A stretch of DNA of 64,000 bases from an uncultured Clostridia bacterium (GTDB taxonomy: Bacteria; Bacillota; Clostridia; Oscillospirales; Oscillospiraceae), in contig CAMFAL010000003.1 in assembly GCA_945948185.1 (NCBI GenBank), positions 1-64,000 on the forward strand. Direction: 5' to 3'. This document shows, piece by piece, positions 52,184 through 61,442 of the stretch (position 1 is its first letter; each line of letters starts with the position of its first letter). The notes below the pieces were generated by a model, which made no database searches, had not been told where the DNA came from, and saw only the letters and a program-made list of their open reading frames with translations. The position numbers and the translations under genes were made by a program.

Positions 52184-53977
52184 TTATTTCTTTGCCTTGG
52201 AGTCCACCACGTCCTTCAGCAGGGCGTTGAATTCCTCGAAGGTCATGGCGCCCAGGTCGCCGTCGGCGCGGTGGCGGGGAGACACAGTGCCGTTCTCCAT
52301 ATCCCGGTCGCCCACGACCACCATGTAGGGGATTTTCTCCAGCTGGGCCTCCCTGATCTTCTTGCCGATCTTCTCGTTGCGGTAGTCCACCTCCACGCGG
52401 TAGCCCTGCTCCGTCAGCTTGCGGGCCAGGTCGGCGCAATAGTCGGAGGCACGGTCGGTGACAGGCAGGAAGCGGACCTGCTCGGGAGCCATCCAGGTGG
52501 GCAGGGCACCAGCATACTCCTCGATCAGGTAGGCCAGGGTCCGCTCGTAGCAGCCCAGAGAGGTGCGGTGCAGGATATAAGGCAGAGCCCTCTCACCGTT
52601 CTCGTCGATATAGTACATGCCGAACCGTTCAGCCAGCAGCATGTCGATCTGGATGGTGACCAGGGTGTCCTCCTTACCGTAGACGTTCTTATACTGAATG
52701 TCCAGCTTGGGGCCGTAGAAGGCGGCCTCATCGATTCCAATGGTGTACTCCAGACCCAGGTCGTCCAGAATCTGACCCATGACCCGCTGGGCCTCCTCCC
52801 ACTGCTCCGCGGTACCCTCATACTTGTTGTTGGGGTTGGCGGGGTCCCACTGGGAGAACCGGAAGGTGCACTTGTCCAGCATGCCCACGGTGCCCAGGAA
52901 GTACTTGCACAGGTCCAGGCAGTTCTTGAACTCCTCCTCCAGCTGATCGGGACGGACCACGTTGTGGCCCTCGGAGATGGTGAACTGGCGCACGCGGATC
53001 AGGCCGTGCATTTCGCCGGAATCCTCATTGCGGAACAGCGTGGAGGTCTCACCCAGCCGCATGGGCAGGTCGCGGTAAGAGCGCTGGCGGTTCAGATAGA
53101 CCTGGTACTGGAAGGGGCAGGTCATGGGACGGAGGGCGAAGCACTCCTTGCTCTCGTCATAGGGGTCGCCGATGATGAACATGCCGTCCAGATAGTGATC
53201 CCAGTGGCCGGAAATCTTGAAGAACTCCCGCTTGGCCATCAGGGGGGTCTTGGTCAGAAGGTAGCCTGCCTTCTGCTCGGTGTCCTCCACCCAGCGCTGC
53301 AGCAGCTGGACCACGCGGGCGCCCTTGGGCAGCAGCACGGGCAGGCCCTGACCCAAGGTATCCACCGTGGTGAAATACTCCAGCTCCCGGCCCAGCTTGT
53401 TATGGTCCCGCTTCAGAGCCTCTTCTCGCTCCTTCAGGTAGGCGTCCAGCTCCTCCTTCTTGGGGAAGGCCACGCCGTAGATGCGCTGGAGCTGCTTGCG
53501 GGAGGAATCGCCCCGCCAGTAGGCGGCGTTGCAGGCGGTCAGCTTGATGCCGTTGCCCTTGATGCGGCCGGTGGAATCCAGATGGGGACCAGCGCACAGG
53601 TCGGTGAAATCGCCCTGCTTGTAGAAGGAGATGACAGCGTCCTCGGGCAGGTCATTGATCAGCTCCACCTTGTAGGGTTCGCCCTTCTCCTCCATGAACT
53701 TGACAGCTTCCTCCCGGGGCAGCTCGAACCGCTCCAGCTTCAGCTTCTCCTTGCAAATCTTCCGCATCTCGGCCTCGATCTTTTCCAGGTCCTCAGCGGT
53801 GAAGGTCTCCTCGCTGTCCAGGTCATAGTAGAAACCGTTGTCGATACTGGGGCCGATGGCCAGCTTGGTCTCGGGCCACAGGCGCTTCACGGCCTGGGCC
53901 AGCACATGGGAGCAGGTGTGCCAGTAGGTCCGGCGATACTGCTCATTCTCAAAGGTGTACAGGTTTTCTTCACTCAT
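52184..53977 (-). CDS. thrS: Threonyl-tRNA synthetase without TGS domain
   Basis: 597 residues from MSEENLYTFENEQYRRTYWH, after AAGGAGG. The usual N-terminal TGS domain (about 60 residues) is absent. The editing domain is present (HTCSHVLAQAV and CAGPHLDSTG), followed by class II catalytic motifs (RPMTCPFQYQVY; FRNEDSGEMHGLIRVRQF; HRTSLGCYERTLAYLIEE) and anticodon-binding domain. Expression is under the T-box riboswitch directly upstream. Confidence 0.96.
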   Translation of the reverse strand: MSEENLYTFENEQYRRTYWHTCSHVLAQAVKRLWPETKLAIGPSIDNGFYYDLDSEETFTAEDLEKIEAEMRKICKEKLKLERFELPREEAVKFMEEKGEPYKVELINDLPEDAVISFYKQGDFTDLCAGPHLDSTGRIKGNGIKLTACNAAYWRGDSSRKQLQRIYGVAFPKKEELDAYLKEREEALKRDHNKLGRELEYFTTVDTLGQGLPVLLPKGARVVQLLQRWVEDTEQKAGYLLTKTPLMAKREFFKISGHWDHYLDGMFIIGDPYDESKECFALRPMTCPFQYQVYLNRQRSYRDLPMRLGETSTLFRNEDSGEMHGLIRVRQFTISEGHNVVRPDQLEEEFKNCLDLCKYFLGTVGMLDKCTFRFSQWDPANPNNKYEGTAEQWEEAQRVMGQILDDLGLEYTIGIDEAAFYGPKLDIQYKNVYGKEDTLVTIQIDMLLAERFGMYYIDENGERALPYILHRTSLGCYERTLAYLIEEYAGALPTWMAPEQVRFLPVTDRASDYCADLARKLTEQGYRVEVDYRNEKIGKKIREAQLEKIPYMVVVGDRDMENGTVSPRHRADGDLGAMTFEEFNALLKDVVDSKAKK

Positions 53978-54009
53978 GGTAAGTTCCTCCTTCTTGACAA
54001 GGGGTGAAA

Positions 54010-54264
54010 AGCAAAAAATCTCACCCCTGACGAAAATCAGGGGTGAGATACGAAAAACGTATTCCACGGTTCCACCCTGCTTACGGTCCGCAGACCGTCG
54101 CTCGTGTCCTCTGTAACGGGAGGTCCCGTCCCAGCCTACATATCGGTGGGCGGCTCCAAGGCGGTAGCCGGTCCCGGTGCCGACAAGAGCCGTTTGCAGC
54201 CAACGGCGGCTCCTCTCTGGTGTCTTTCCCGGACAGCGTCCTTTTCAAGGCCTTTTCTCAAATC
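54010..54264 (-). promoter_or_regulatory. T-box riboswitch of thrS
   Basis: On the minus strand: a long Stem I region, the T-box core GGGTGGAACCGTGG (its GGGTGGAACC at 54068-54077), and a terminator ATCTCACCCCTGA/TCAGGGGTGAGAT with T6 (54013-54049). The bulge TGGA would pair with a tRNA 3' end UCCA, matching tRNA-Thr (discriminator U). A possible ACC (Thr) specifier lies at 54163-54165. Low charged tRNA-Thr should stabilise the antiterminator. Confidence 0.9.
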
Positions 54265-54270
54265 GAAGTT

Positions 54271-54299
54271 ATGATAGCACTTGCTTTTGTTCCTGTCAA
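54271..54299 (-). promoter_or_regulatory. thrS promoter
   Basis: Minus strand perfect TTGACA, 17 bases, TATCAT, ahead of the T-box leader. Confidence 0.85.
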
Positions 54300-54347
54300 G
54301 AGGACAAATCTCACGAAAATGGAACATTTTCGCAGTCATCCGGTCCG

Positions 54348-54869
54348 TCAGGCAGACTGGATAACATCCTTGTTCTTCACAAAATACTCCACGCCGGAAT
54401 ACAGGGTCGTCAGGGTAATGACCCAGCCGCAGACGGTATTCAGAACGGCGGGAATGGGCAGGAACATCACCACGATACACACCATGGTGGAGGCGGTCTT
54501 GACCTTGCCGGACCAGCCGGCGGAAATCACTCTGCCCTTGTCGCTGGCAATCATCCGCAGGCCGCTGACGGCGAATTCCCGGCAGATGACGATCAGCAGC
54601 ATCCAGGCTGCCATCTGGCCGTTCTCCACGAACCACAGCATGGCCGCCGTCACCAGCATTTTATCCGCCAGAGGGTCGGCGAATTTGCCGAAGTCCGTCA
54701 CCAGGTTGTACTTCCGGGCAATCTTGCCGTCCAGCATATCCGTCAGGCTGGCGATAATGAAGATAGCCAGGGCCACCCAAGTGGCGCCAGGGAATCCCCA
54801 ATACAACACTACCATGAATACAGGAATCAGTATAATGCGCAAAAGCGTCAATTTATTGGGCAGATTCAT
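54348..54869 (-). CDS. pgsA: CDP-diacylglycerol-glycerol-3-phosphate 3-phosphatidyltransferase
   Basis: 173 residues, four or so membrane helices. CDP-alcohol phosphotransferase motif DMLDGKIARKYNLVTDFGKFADPLADK (part, about 42-68). Makes phosphatidylglycerol-phosphate. Located 17 bases after rimO, an order common in Firmicutes. Confidence 0.93.
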   Translation of the reverse strand: MNLPNKLTLLRIILIPVFMVVLYWGFPGATWVALAIFIIASLTDMLDGKIARKYNLVTDFGKFADPLADKMLVTAAMLWFVENGQMAAWMLLIVICREFAVSGLRMIASDKGRVISAGWSGKVKTASTMVCIVVMFLPIPAVLNTVCGWVITLTTLYSGVEYFVKNKDVIQSA

Positions 54870-54886
54870 AAGTTCCTCCTACTTTC

Positions 54887-56209
54887 TCAGACCATCTCAC
54901 CGGTCAGCTCGCCGTCCATGGTATCGATAAGGCGAACATTCACGAAGGTTCCGGGAGCCACTTCCCCATCGGCGGTGAAGTAAATCCGGCCATCGATATC
55001 CGGGGACTCGGCGTAGCTGCGGCCGAAGAACATCTGGGCCTGGCTGTCGAAGCCCTCACAGAGGACCTCCCGCTCGGTGCCCAGCACCGACTCGTTGTAA
55101 TCGTCGATGATATCGGACTGGACATCCACCGCCAGCTCGGCACGGCGTTTTGCCTCCTCGGTGTCCACGTGGTCCATCTGGGCCGCCTTCGTACCCTCCT
55201 CCGGGGAGAAGGGGAACACGCCAGCCCGCTCGATACGGACCTCCCGCAGGAATTCGCACAGTTCTTCAAAAGCAGCCTCGTTCTCATAAGGCAGGCCGGT
55301 GATAAGACTGGTCCGCAGCACCAGACCGGGGATGCGCTCACGCAGCTTTGTCAGCATGGCCGTCAGGGACGCCTTGGTATCCCGGCGGTTCATGGCCTTC
55401 AAAATGGTGTCGTTGCAGTGCTGGATGGGGATGTCCAGATAGGGCAAAATTTTGGGCTCTGCCGCGATGGTGTCGATCAGCTCGTCGGTGATCTCATCGG
55501 GATACAGGTAGTGGAGCCTGATCCAGTGGAAATCCAGCTTACACAGCTCCCGCAGCAGCTTTGCCAGCTGGTGTTCTCCGTTCAGGTCAGCGCCGTAGCG
55601 GGTGATGTCCTGGGCGATGACCAACAGTTCCTTCACTCCGGCGAAAGCCAGTTCAGCGGCCTCGTCCAGCAGCTCATTCATGGGACGGCTGCGGTACTTA
55701 CCCCGCAGAGAGGGGATAACGCAGTAGGCACAGTGGTTGTCGCAGCCCTCGGCAATACGCAGGTAAGCATACCAGGGGGGCGTGGACAAAATGCGCTCAC
55801 CGCTCTGGTTAGCGGTATGGATGTTGCCGATATGGCAGGGCCGCAAGCCCTGTTCCATGACCTCTGCGATGGCCCCGGCAATGTCATCGTAGCTGCCAGT
55901 ACCCAGAATGCCGTCCACCTCCGGCAGTTCCTTCAGTACATCCTCTTTATACCGCTGGGCCATACAGCCGGTGACGAGAATTTTCTTGATCTGACCTGCT
56001 TTTTTCAGCTCGGCCATCTCCAGAATGTTGTCGATGGCCTCCTCACAGGCGGAGGCAAGGAAGCCGCAGGTGTTGACCACCACCACGTCGCAGCCCTCAG
56101 GGGCGGCCTGGATGTTGTAGCCGGCGGCCTGGCAGGTGGCCATCATCTGCTCGCAGTTCACCTGGTTCTTGGCGCAGCCCAGGGAAATAAATGATACGTC
56201 ATAACTCAA
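54887..56209 (-). CDS. rimO: Ribosomal protein S12 methylthiotransferase RimO
   Basis: 440 residues: N-terminal UPF0004 domain with cysteines (SLGCAKNQVNCE, GCMAQRY), radical-SAM CAYCVIPSLRGKYRS (about 158), and a C-terminal TRAM domain (ISFTADGEVAPGTFVNV region). Methylthiolates Asp of S12. The NQVNCE and ITRYGADL-type features favour RimO over MiaB. Confidence 0.93.
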   Translation of the reverse strand: MSYDVSFISLGCAKNQVNCEQMMATCQAAGYNIQAAPEGCDVVVVNTCGFLASACEEAIDNILEMAELKKAGQIKKILVTGCMAQRYKEDVLKELPEVDGILGTGSYDDIAGAIAEVMEQGLRPCHIGNIHTANQSGERILSTPPWYAYLRIAEGCDNHCAYCVIPSLRGKYRSRPMNELLDEAAELAFAGVKELLVIAQDITRYGADLNGEHQLAKLLRELCKLDFHWIRLHYLYPDEITDELIDTIAAEPKILPYLDIPIQHCNDTILKAMNRRDTKASLTAMLTKLRERIPGLVLRTSLITGLPYENEAAFEELCEFLREVRIERAGVFPFSPEEGTKAAQMDHVDTEEAKRRAELAVDVQSDIIDDYNESVLGTEREVLCEGFDSQAQMFFGRSYAESPDIDGRIYFTADGEVAPGTFVNVRLIDTMDGELTGEMV

Positions 56210-56251
56210 GTCTGTATCCTCCGATACATTGATATTTCAATAGTAAGGCGC

Positions 56252-56872
56252 TCAGTCCTCCCAGGTTTCGGATCCCAGGCGGTTCCAGGCGGCTTTTACG
56301 TCGCTCCAGGAATAGCCCCGGCGAAGGAGGGCATCGGTAAGCCGCTTTTTCTCCTTCTCCTCCGGTGCCCGGCCCCGCAGCTTGCTCTGCAGAAAGCGGT
56401 CGATCTGCCCTCCATTATCGGGAAGCTGGTCCAGAGCGTCCTCCCACAGTTCCCGGGGTACCCCCTTTTCATAGAGCTTGTCCCGGACCCGGGCAGGGCC
56501 ATAGCCCATTTCGCCGTAATGCCGCGCCAGCAGAGCGGCATAGTCGGCATCGTTGATGGCGCCGATGGCCTCCAGCCACTCGGCGGCGTAGCGGGCCTCC
56601 GCCTCGGAGGCTCCTTTTTCTTTCAGCTTCTTCTCAAGGGAGGCCCGGCTCATGGCCCGTTTGCCGATCAGGTCCGCGGCGGCGGCCTTCACGTTGGAAA
56701 CGCCCGCCGCCTCCTTCAGCCTTGCCAGAGCTGCTTTGTTCAGGTCGTCCCCGGCCCGCAGGCCAAAGTCCAGCAGCTCCTGCTCCGTGATCTTCAGGCA
56801 GGCGCCGTCCTCCAGGAACACCAGCACCCGCCCCCGCTTATGTTTGGAGGCCTCGACGCGCTCAATCCTCAT
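56252..56872 (-). CDS. recX: Regulatory protein RecX
   Basis: 206 residues, three-helix repeats ([51 protein letters not shown]). Modulates RecA filaments. Overlaps the recA end by 11 bases, so it is translated from the same mRNA. Shares SOS control through the distant operon promoter. Confidence 0.9.
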   Translation of the reverse strand: MRIERVEASKHKRGRVLVFLEDGACLKITEQELLDFGLRAGDDLNKAALARLKEAAGVSNVKAAAADLIGKRAMSRASLEKKLKEKGASEAEARYAAEWLEAIGAINDADYAALLARHYGEMGYGPARVRDKLYEKGVPRELWEDALDQLPDNGGQIDRFLQSKLRGRAPEEKEKKRLTDALLRRGYSWSDVKAAWNRLGSETWED

Positions 56873-57983
56873 CCTTGAAGTCGTCAGCGCTGACGTCCAC
56901 GGCCTTGCCGGCGGTTCTGCCAGCGGCCTTGGCGGCGGCGATGCGGGACTGGTTGCTCATGAGCTTGTCGAAGTTGGCCCGGATATCGGCCTCCAGCTTC
57001 TCCGCCACCTCCGGGTTATCCTGGAGGTACTTCTTGGCGGCGTCACGGCCCTGGCCAATGCGTGTCTCGCCCATGGAGAACCAGGATCCGGCCTTCTGGA
57101 CCAGGTCCAGCTTCACGCCCAGGTCGATCAACTCGCCTTCGTGGGCAATGCCCTCGCCGTACATGATGTCGAACTCCGCTTCCCGGAAGGGGGGCGCCAC
57201 TTTGTTCTTGACCACCTTGGCACGGGTGCGGCTGCCCACCACCTCGCTGCCATTCTTCAGGGCCTCGATGCGGCGCACGTCGATGCGGACGGATGCATAG
57301 AACTTCAATGCCCGGCCACCGGTGGTGACCTCCGGGTTGCCGTACATGACGCCCACCTTTTCACGGAGCTGGTTGATGAAAATGACAATGGTGTTGGTCT
57401 TGCCGATGGCGCCGGTAAGCTTCCGCAGGGCCTGGCTCATGAGCCGGGCGTGGAGGCCCACATAGCTGTCGCCCATCTCACCCTCGATCTCCGCCCGAGG
57501 CACCAGGGCGGCCACGGAGTCCACCACAATGACGTCGATGGCGCCGGAGCGGACCAGAGCCTCTGTGATCTCCAGAGCCTGCTCGCCGGTGTCCGGCTGG
57601 GCGATCAGCATGTCCTCCACATTGACGCCCAAGGCACGGGCGTAAGTGGGATCCAGGGCGTGCTCGGCATCCACGAAGGCCACCTCGCCGCCCTTTTTCT
57701 GAGCTTCCGCCACCACATGGAGGGCCAAGGTGGTCTTACCAGAGGACTCAGGTCCGTAAATCTCCACAATACGGCCCTTGGGCAGGCCGCCGATGCCCAG
57801 CGCCACATCCAGGGCCAGGGAGCCGGTAGGAATATAATCCACGGCCAGGTTGGTCTGGTCCCCCAAGCGCATAATGGAGCCCTTGCCGTACATCTTCTCG
57901 ATCTGGGCCATGGCGGTGTCGATGGCCCGCTTCTTATCGCTGGCAGGTGCCGCCGCGGGCATGGGCGCTTTCTCTTTTGCCAT
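56862..57983 (-). CDS. recA: Recombinase RecA
   Basis: 373 residues. Walker [10 protein letters not shown] (about 73), [10 protein letters not shown]-like [27 protein letters not shown]-terminal acidic tail [11 protein letters not shown]. Catalyses strand exchange and triggers LexA self-cleavage. Only 42 bases separate it from prmC, containing a ribosome site but no LexA box or promoter, so it depends on the operon promoter at 59912. Confidence 0.98.
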   Translation of the reverse strand: MAKEKAPMPAAAPASDKKRAIDTAMAQIEKMYGKGSIMRLGDQTNLAVDYIPTGSLALDVALGIGGLPKGRIVEIYGPESSGKTTLALHVVAEAQKKGGEVAFVDAEHALDPTYARALGVNVEDMLIAQPDTGEQALEITEALVRSGAIDVIVVDSVAALVPRAEIEGEMGDSYVGLHARLMSQALRKLTGAIGKTNTIVIFINQLREKVGVMYGNPEVTTGGRALKFYASVRIDVRRIEALKNGSEVVGSRTRAKVVKNKVAPPFREAEFDIMYGEGIAHEGELIDLGVKLDLVQKAGSWFSMGETRIGQGRDAAKKYLQDNPEVAEKLEADIRANFDKLMSNQSRIAAAKAAGRTAGKAVDVSADDFKDED

Positions 57984-58025
57984 AATCTCGTCCTCCTAAA
58001 TCTCTATGTAAATGCTGCATATCAT

Positions 58026-58892
58026 TCAGATTTCCGTATAAAGGGTGCCGAACACCACTCTCGGGATGTCGTGGTAGTCCTTGACCACCTGAATGTCTCC
58101 AAAGCCCTGGGAACGCATGATGCGCAGGACGCTGTCCGCCTGGCCGATGCCCACTTCGAAGTACAGCCGGCCGCCGGGACGGAGGGCTTCCTTCCACTTT
58201 TCGGAGATGGCGCGGTAGAAATCCAGGCCGTCCTCTCCGCCGTCCAAAGCCAGATGGGGCTCATAGTCCTTCACGGACACATCCAGTCCGGCAATATCTG
58301 CCCGGGGGATGTAGGGCGGGTTGGAGATGATGCAGTCGAACTCTCCCAGGGCCCGCTCCGGCTTGTTCCGCGCGTCTACCTGCATAGGAACCACCCGTCC
58401 GGAGAGGCTGTTGCGGCGGATGTTCTGGCGGCAGATCTTCAATGCCGCGTCGGAATACTCTCCCAGCACCACCCGGCTGCGGGGCAGCTGGGACGCCATA
58501 GCAAGGCCGATACAGCCGCTGCCGGCGCACAGGTCCAGGATACGGCACTCGGGGAGGATGTCGCAGTAGGCCACGGCCTGCTCCACCAGCATCTCCGTGT
58601 CCGGGCGGGGGATGAGCACGTCCCTGGAAATGTCCAGGGGCAATCCGTAGAACTCCCACTCTCCGATCAGGTAGGCCACCGGCTCTCCCGCCAGATGACG
58701 GTCCACCAGATCCCGGACCCGCCGCTCCACCTCCGGAGAGGCATACAGTCCGCCATCCCGCTGGAGCTCCTCCCGGCTCTTGCCGGTGCCGAAACACACC
58801 AGCTCCCGGGCCTCCAGAGTAGCGGCATCGATGCCGCTCTTCCGCAGCTGTTGGCGGATATCCAGATACAAATTGTTATATGTGATTGCCAT
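58026..58892 (-). CDS. prmC: Release factor glutamine methyltransferase PrmC
   Basis: 288 residues: helical N-terminal domain and Rossmann methyltransferase with ILDLCAGSGCIGLAMA (about 110) and the catalytic NPPYIP (about 182). N5-methylates the GGQ glutamine of RF1 and RF2. Between DUF1385 and recA, 21 bases from the former. Confidence 0.95.
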   Translation of the reverse strand: MAITYNNLYLDIRQQLRKSGIDAATLEARELVCFGTGKSREELQRDGGLYASPEVERRVRDLVDRHLAGEPVAYLIGEWEFYGLPLDISRDVLIPRPDTEMLVEQAVAYCDILPECRILDLCAGSGCIGLAMASQLPRSRVVLGEYSDAALKICRQNIRRNSLSGRVVPMQVDARNKPERALGEFDCIISNPPYIPRADIAGLDVSVKDYEPHLALDGGEDGLDFYRAISEKWKEALRPGGRLYFEVGIGQADSVLRIMRSQGFGDIQVVKDYHDIPRVVFGTLYTEI

Positions 58893-58913
58893 AGCTACGC
58901 TCCGTAATCGTTT

Positions 58914-59888
58914 TTACCAGATATCTTTTCCCTTTTCACTGGGCAGGACCAGCTCCAGAGACCGGATGGCCACCTCGATCATGCCGTCGTCGGGCTCGTT
59001 GGTAGTGAAATTCTGCATCCACATACCCGGGGCCGTCAGGACCTTGGCCAGGCCGCTGTCCTGTACATGGCGGCCCACCCAGCGGTTGAACTCATAGGTG
59101 ACGCCCACGATCAGGGGCAGCAACAGCAAGTGAACCAGTGTTCGCAGCCAGACGTTGGTGATGGGCCAGATGCCGAAAACGACGCTGGAGAAAATGATGG
59201 ATACAAAGATAACCACAAACAGGAAGCTGGTGCCGCAGCGGGGATGGTGCCGGGGCTGAATACGGACGTTCTCCACCGTCAGGGGCAGGCCCGCCTCATA
59301 GCAGAAGATGGTCTTGTGCTCCGCACCGTGGTACTGGAACACCCGGTAAATGTCCTTCTGTTTTGAACAGAAGATCAGGTACAGCAGGAAAATGGCGATC
59401 TTCAGAAGGCCCTCCACCAGGTTCCGGCCCCACATGGGGAAGCCGGGGAAAAAGTGCAGAATGCCGCCGGTGATGAAAGTGGGCAGCACCATGAACAAAA
59501 ACATGCTGAGGCCCACACCCAGTACCACCGCCAGGGCGACGATGGCCTGCTCCAGCTTTTTGCTGGAGAGGTGCTTTTCCAGCCACAGCTCAAATTTGGA
59601 GGGCTGGGCCGCCTGCTCGTCGGGATAGAAGTCCGCGGAGTACATGAGGGCCTTCACACCGTTGACCATGGCCGCCAGGAAATTGACGGTGCCGCGCACC
59701 AGGGGCAAGCCCAGGATGGGGTAGCGGTCCTTGATAAATTTCAGGTCCTCCACCTTTTCCACCAGGTTGCCCTCCTGGTCCCGGACCACAATGGCCTGCT
59801 TCTCAGGCCCGCGCATCATCACGCCTTCGATCAGCGCCTGTCCGCCGATGCTGGTGCGGAAGGCGCAGGATTTGTTTTCTTCTGCCAT
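58914..59888 (-). CDS. DUF1385 polytopic membrane protein
   Basis: 324 residues from MAEENKSCAF; ATG after AAAGGAAATTCC. A longer start at 59921 would lie upstream of the predicted transcription start. DUF1385 features: IGGQALIEGVMMRGP (about 13) and FQYHGAEHKTIFCYE (about 195), with about four hydrophobic segments. The family often sits next to prmC/prfA in Firmicutes; function unknown. First gene of an SOS-boxed operon. Confidence 0.88.
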   Translation of the reverse strand: MAEENKSCAFRTSIGGQALIEGVMMRGPEKQAIVVRDQEGNLVEKVEDLKFIKDRYPILGLPLVRGTVNFLAAMVNGVKALMYSADFYPDEQAAQPSKFELWLEKHLSSKKLEQAIVALAVVLGVGLSMFLFMVLPTFITGGILHFFPGFPMWGRNLVEGLLKIAIFLLYLIFCSKQKDIYRVFQYHGAEHKTIFCYEAGLPLTVENVRIQPRHHPRCGTSFLFVVIFVSIIFSSVVFGIWPITNVWLRTLVHLLLLPLIVGVTYEFNRWVGRHVQDSGLAKVLTAPGMWMQNFTTNEPDDGMIEVAIRSLELVLPSEKGKDIW

Positions 59889-59911
59889 GGAATTTCCTTT
59901 CTTGCTTTTCA

Positions 59912-59940
59912 AGTATATCACAGTGTTTTATAGAAATCAA
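59912..59940 (-). promoter_or_regulatory. Promoter of the DUF1385-prmC-recA-recX operon
   Basis: Minus strand TTGATT, 17 bases, TATACT with TGTGA before the -10, the same surroundings as the lexA promoter. Confidence 0.82.
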
Positions 59941-59950
59941 ACGTTTGTTC
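59939..59950 (-). promoter_or_regulatory. LexA (SOS) box upstream of DUF1385-prmC-recA
   Basis: GAACAAACGTTT, overlapping the -35 by two bases. Eleven of twelve bases match the box before lexA, and the distance to the -10 (33 bases from the G) is identical. Confidence 0.8.
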
Positions 59951-59960
59951 TAATTTATTT

Positions 59961-61406
59961 TTATTCCTCCATGGGGAGCCGGATGGTCACCACAGCGCCG
60001 CCGCCCTCGGCGTTGCCGATCTCAAAGGTACCGCCGTGGAGCTTAACGATCTCATCGCAGACCGCCAGGCCAATGCCGCTGCCCCGGGCCTTGGAGGTGC
60101 CCTTGTAAAATTTCTGCTTCACGTAGGGCAGCTCCGCCTCCGGGATGCCGGGGCCGTAGTCCCGGACCCGAATCACCTGTTCCTTCCCCTCCCGGGTCAT
60201 GGAAACCACGATGCGTTTGCCGGCGCCGCCGTGCTTGGCCGCGTTGTCCAGCACATTGCAGAACACCTGCTTCAGCCGCTCGGGGTCGCCCATGATAGCG
60301 GGGAGAAGCTCGTCCCCCGCCTCGTATTCCAGCTGGATGCCATCCTGCCGGAACAGCTCCCGGTAAGTGAAAATGGCGTCCTCCAGCTCCGCCTGCAGGT
60401 CTGTCTCCTCAATATGCAGGGTGAAGCGGCCGTCCTCCATTTTGGAAAAGTCCAGCAGTTCCTCCACCATGGAGGACAGGCGCCGGGACTCATTGAGGAT
60501 AATGCGGATACCCCGACGCAGCTGCACCTGGTCGCCGGTGGGGTCCTCCAGAATGGTTTCGCCCCAGCCGTTGATGGCCGTCAGGGGCGTTCGCAGCTCA
60601 TGGGACACGGAGGAGATGAATTCCGACTTCATCTTTTCGTTCTGGCCAATCTGCATGGACATGTCGTTGATGCTCTCCACCAGTTCGCCCAGCTCGTCGC
60701 TGTACTGCTTTTCGATGCGGAAGCCGTAGCTTCCGGCAGCGATGCGTTTGGCCGCCTCCGTCACCACCGCCACTGGCTCCACCACGTTGTTGATAAAAAC
60801 CAGGTTGGAGATGATGATCAGAGACATGCACAGCAGCGCCACCAGCACGACCATCAGCACCACCATCAGCACCTGGCGGTTCACCTCCCGCAGGGAAGTG
60901 ACCAGGCGCATGACGCCCACCACCTGGCCGTTGAATACCAAGGGATGGGACACCGCCATGATCTCCTCTCCGGTCTCTGGGTCCTGGCCCCGGAAGGGCA
61001 TCATCTGGTTGGCGAAAATGGCTTGCTGGATATCGTCCGTACCGGGGGAGGTGCCCGTGGTCAGGCCGGAGGTGGACACCTGGATGCGTCCCGTCTTGCT
61101 GCTGATGAACTGCAGCTCGATGCGGCCCTTATCCTCAAAGTTCTCCGCCGCCTGGGTGGCCTTCTGGATGTAGCTGCTGTATCCGTTGCTCATGAAATAT
61201 TCATTGAAAGAGTTGCCCATGGTCTGAGCCCGGGTCTCCAGGCCCTCCCGCATGGTGCCGTAATAATAGTTGGAAATGCCGGCGGAGACCGCCAGTACCA
61301 GCAGCGTCAGCAGCAAAAACACCGGCATGACGGTGTTGAATACCCAGCGCTTCCGTAGGCCCCGCAGCCGTAGATGTCCCCATGTTTCCTTGTCTCCTCT
61401 GGCCAC
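59961..61406 (-). CDS. Sensor histidine kinase (HAMP-HisKA-HATPase)
   Basis: 481 residues from a GTG start after GAAGGGA. Two membrane helices (about 25-48 and 178-200) enclose an extracellular sensor region; then HAMP, H-box SSVSHELRTPLTA (His about 268), N-box LKQVFCNVLDNAAKHGG, G1 DYGPGIP and G2 GSGIGLAV. Partner of the response regulator 36 bases upstream. Stimulus unknown; cell envelope is suggested by the adjacent lipoprotein. Confidence 0.93.
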   Translation of the reverse strand: MARGDKETWGHLRLRGLRKRWVFNTVMPVFLLLTLLVLAVSAGISNYYYGTMREGLETRAQTMGNSFNEYFMSNGYSSYIQKATQAAENFEDKGRIELQFISSKTGRIQVSTSGLTTGTSPGTDDIQQAIFANQMMPFRGQDPETGEEIMAVSHPLVFNGQVVGVMRLVTSLREVNRQVLMVVLMVVLVALLCMSLIIISNLVFINNVVEPVAVVTEAAKRIAAGSYGFRIEKQYSDELGELVESINDMSMQIGQNEKMKSEFISSVSHELRTPLTAINGWGETILEDPTGDQVQLRRGIRIILNESRRLSSMVEELLDFSKMEDGRFTLHIEETDLQAELEDAIFTYRELFRQDGIQLEYEAGDELLPAIMGDPERLKQVFCNVLDNAAKHGGAGKRIVVSMTREGKEQVIRVRDYGPGIPEAELPYVKQKFYKGTSKARGSGIGLAVCDEIVKLHGGTFEIGNAEGGGAVVTIRLPMEE

Positions 61407-61442
61407 GGACTCACTTCCCTTCTCAGAATTTCATGGTGCTGC

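Noticed and set aside
57984-58025. Search for a LexA box directly upstream of recA
   Set aside because: The 42-base gap holds only a ribosome site; no GAAC-N4-GTTY pattern is present. Control is assigned to the box at 59939.
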